Made by a program: the position numbers and the translations under genes | DNA from: CBIFVZ01 sp966185765 | GTDB lineage: Bacteria; Pseudomonadota; Gammaproteobacteria; Enterobacterales; Enterobacteriaceae | Direction: 5' to 3' | DNA: 6,249 nt | NCBI GenBank assembly: GCA_966185765.1 | Contig: CBIFVZ010000131.1 | Coordinates: 1 to 6,249, forward strand | Shown: piece after piece, positions 4,888 to 6,249 of the stretch | Layout: every line of letters begins with the position of its first letter | Position numbering within the stretch: position 1 is the stretch's first letter | Notes under the pieces: model-generated | What the model was told of the DNA's origin: nothing | What the model saw: only the letters and a program-made list of their open reading frames with translations | The model's database searches: none

Positions 4888-5859
4888 ATGAGCAAGATTT
4901 ATGAAGACAATTCTCTGACTATCGGCCATACGCCGCTAGTCCGGCTCAACCGCATTGGTAACGGCCGAATTCTCGCAAAAATTGAATCCCGTAACCCGAG
5001 TTTCAGCGTTAAATGCCGCATTGGTGCCAATATGATTTGGGATGCTGAGAAACGTGGTGTACTGAAACCGGGCGTAGAGCTGGTTGAACCGACCAGCGGC
5101 AATACCGGTATCGCACTGGCCTATGTTGCCGCCGCCCGTGGTTACAAGCTGACACTGACCATGCCTGAAACCATGAGTATTGAGCGTCGCAAACTGCTTA
5201 AAGCACTGGGCGCCAACCTGGTACTGACTGAAGGTGCCAAAGGCATGAAGGGCGCTATTCAGAAAGCAGAAGAGATTGTTGCCACCGATCCGCAAAAATA
5301 CATCCTGTTGCAGCAGTTCAGTAACCCGGCTAACCCGGAAATCCATGAAAAAACTACCGGTCCGGAAATCTGGGAAGATACAGACGGCCAGGTTGATGTC
5401 TTTATTTCTGGCGTGGGTACGGGTGGTACACTGACAGGCGTGAGCCGCTATCTGAAGAACACCAAAGGCAAAAAAGATCTCATCACTGTAGCGGTTGAAC
5501 CAACCGATTCCCCGGTTATTGCCCAGGCGCTGGCAGGTGATGAAATCAAACCTGGCCCTCATAAAATCCAGGGGATTGGCGCAGGCTTTATTCCAGGTAA
5601 CCTTGATCTGAAGCTGGTTGATAAAGTTATTGGCATCACCAACGAAGAAGCCATTGCCACCGCTCGCCGACTGATGGACGAAGAAGGTATCCTCGCAGGT
5701 ATTTCCTCAGGTGCAGCCGTCGCGGCAGCGCTTAAACTGCAGGAAGATGAAGCCTTTACCAATAAGACAATTGTCGTTATTCTTCCGTCTTCCGGTGAGC
5801 GCTATCTGAGCACTGCACTGTTTGCCGATCTCTTCACTGAGAAAGAACTGCAACAGTAA
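4888..5859 (+). CDS. cysK: Cysteine synthase A (O-acetylserine sulfhydrylase A) CysK
   Basis: CysK makes L-cysteine from O-acetyl-L-serine and sulfide, the last step of assimilation, in the cytoplasm; it also forms the cysteine synthase complex with CysE. The 323-residue product equals the E. coli length. It is a fold-type II PLP enzyme: the Schiff-base lysine is K42 (SVKCRIGAN), the substrate-binding loop TSGNT is at 69-73, the phosphate-binding loop GTGGT at 177-181, and the serine that contacts the pyridine nitrogen is S273 (GISSG). The active-site flank KIQGIGAGFIP is at 226-236. The C-terminus ELQQ is as in E. coli. The ATG at 4888 is preceded by AAGGAAAGG (4877-4885), a strong ribosome site. 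The gene is likely activated by CysB under sulfur limitation (family knowledge). A strong terminator starts 19 bases after the stop codon, separating it from ptsH. Confidence 0.99.
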   Translation: MSKIYEDNSLTIGHTPLVRLNRIGNGRILAKIESRNPSFSVKCRIGANMIWDAEKRGVLKPGVELVEPTSGNTGIALAYVAAARGYKLTLTMPETMSIERRKLLKALGANLVLTEGAKGMKGAIQKAEEIVATDPQKYILLQQFSNPANPEIHEKTTGPEIWEDTDGQVDVFISGVGTGGTLTGVSRYLKNTKGKKDLITVAVEPTDSPVIAQALAGDEIKPGPHKIQGIGAGFIPGNLDLKLVDKVIGITNEEAIATARRLMDEEGILAGISSGAAVAAALKLQEDEAFTNKTIVVILPSSGERYLSTALFADLFTEKELQQ

Positions 5860-5878
5860 TGCCAGTTCGCTTAAAACG

Positions 5879-5912
5879 CACAAAAAAGCACCTGCGAGGG
5901 TGCTTTTTTGTG
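5879..5912 (+). terminator. Intrinsic terminator after cysK
   Basis: A perfect 14-bp stem pairs 5879-5892 with 5899-5912 around the loop TGCGAG. The core is AGCACC/GGTGCT with flanking A6 and T6 runs, giving a U-tract on the plus strand. It should insulate ptsH from cysK transcription. The A run also gives a U-tract on the minus strand, so it may work both ways, although no minus-strand gene ends here within the window. Confidence 0.9.
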
Positions 5913-6023
5913 GTGTAAGTCAAAATTTTACCTACCTCGGCATTGCTTACCCCTGGTCCCTCTGGTATTTAACCTGCTAATTATTTTGATGCGCGAAATT
6001 AATCGCCGATTTTGCCTCTTTGA
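5913..6023. other. Gene-free spacer upstream of the ptsH control region
   Basis: This is the first part of the 387-base gene-free stretch between cysK and ptsH. I find no coding sequence, terminator or clear operator here. The segment GCGCGAAATTAATCG (5992-6006) matches what I recall of the E. coli ptsH upstream region, so it may be under constraint, but its role is unknown to me. Confidence 0.4.
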
Positions 6024-6037
6024 GCTGAATCGATTTA
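6024..6037 (+). promoter_or_regulatory. Cra (FruR) operator upstream of ptsH
   Basis: GCTGAATCGATTTA fits every position of the degenerate Cra consensus as I know it (RSTGAAWCSNTHHW). Cra senses fructose-1-phosphate or fructose-1,6-bisphosphate and controls carbon-flow genes, including ptsHI in E. coli. The site ends five bases before the P0 -35 hexamer, so bound Cra would sit against RNA polymerase. Confidence 0.75.
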
Positions 6038-6042
6038 CTGAT

Positions 6043-6072
6043 TTGGTGCCAGCGTGAATTACGCGGCATAAT
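6043..6072 (+). promoter_or_regulatory. ptsH P0-like promoter
   Basis: TTGGTG (6043-6048) and CATAAT (6067-6072) are 18 bases apart, and the -10 context GCGGCATAATG is identical to the E. coli ptsH P0 region as I recall it. The predicted start near 6079 gives a leader of about 168 bases. E. coli P0 is CRP-activated; the corresponding stretch here (6037-6052) is a poor CRP match. A second, nearer ptsH promoter is known in E. coli, but I could not place it here with confidence. Confidence 0.6.
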
Positions 6073-6180
6073 GATTACCGACGAACGAAGCGTAAATGGC
6101 ATCAACACACGTGGCATCACCGCCCGGTGAATGACTGCATTACACTGCGCTTTGTCGGCACCAGAGCGAACGATTACAGG

Positions 6181-6210
6181 CTAAAGTTTGGCCTCCAGGC
6201 TAAACTTTAG
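6181..6210 (+). promoter_or_regulatory. Leader hairpin upstream of ptsH
   Basis: Positions 6181-6193 and 6198-6210 form a continuous 13-bp stem (nine outer pairs CTAAAGTTT/AAACTTTAG, one G-T wobble, then GCC/GGC) around the tetraloop TCCA. It lies 36 bases upstream of the start codon and 25 upstream of the ribosome site, with no T run after it, so it is not a terminator. It may stabilise the mRNA or be an operator near a proximal promoter; TAAACT at 6201-6206 could be a -10. Confidence 0.65.
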
Positions 6211-6246
6211 TTCCACAACACTAAACCTATAAGTTGGGGAAATATA

Positions 6247-6249
6247 ATG
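6247..6249 (+). CDS. ptsH: HPr phosphocarrier protein, start codon only
   Basis: Only the ATG is inside the window. The assignment rests on the leader: the stretch from about 6211 to the ATG agrees with the E. coli ptsH leader as I remember it, apart from one base near the start codon, and cysK-ptsH is the standard gene order. GGGG at 6236-6239 is the ribosome site. HPr transfers phosphate from enzyme I to the sugar-specific EIIA proteins of the phosphotransferase system; ptsI and crr are expected beyond the window. Confidence 0.85.

Noticed and set aside
4936..5562. 208-residue minus-strand reading frame opposite cysK
   Set aside because: It is long but wholly antisense to highly conserved cysK coding sequence, with no recognisable domain; the frame stays open because of cysK codon use.
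1..6249. A new defence, toxin-antitoxin or CRISPR-like system
   Set aside because: Every substantial reading frame that is not a shadow is a known housekeeping gene, and no spaced direct-repeat array or unknown operon is present.

Overview
The window looks like chromosomal DNA of an enterobacterium in the family Enterobacteriaceae, close to Escherichia, Enterobacter or Cronobacter. The basis is near full-length agreement of LigA, ZipA, CysZ, CysK and YpeB with the E. coli proteins as I remember them, together with a ptsH leader that ends almost exactly as in E. coli. I cannot name the genus. All five complete genes are housekeeping genes, and I see no mobile element, CRISPR array or novel gene system.

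Layout. Positions 1-46 are the 3' part of a tRNA-Lys (UUU) gene, followed by a strong terminator. Positions 78-355 carry no gene but hold a tRNA-derived repeat: an inverted copy of the T-arm and a second direct copy of the tRNA 3' end. Next, on the minus strand and read from right to left, come zipA (FtsZ-membrane tether), ligA (NAD-dependent DNA ligase) and ypeB (small protein of unknown function), ending in a terminator at 356-393. An apparently strong terminator also sits between zipA and ligA. A 243-base divergent promoter region (3731-3973) separates zipA from cysZ.

On the plus strand, cysZ (sulfate permease) and cysK (O-acetylserine sulfhydrylase A) follow. They supply sulfate and complete cysteine synthesis, and each probably has its own promoter. 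After a strong terminator, positions 5913-6246 hold the ptsH control region: a consensus-perfect Cra operator, a P0-like promoter and a 13-bp leader hairpin. The window ends on the ptsH start codon.

The points most worth checking lie between genes: the tRNA 3'-end repeat, the terminator placed directly before ligA, the ptsH leader hairpin, and the absence between lysV and ypeB of genes that E. coli K-12 carries there.
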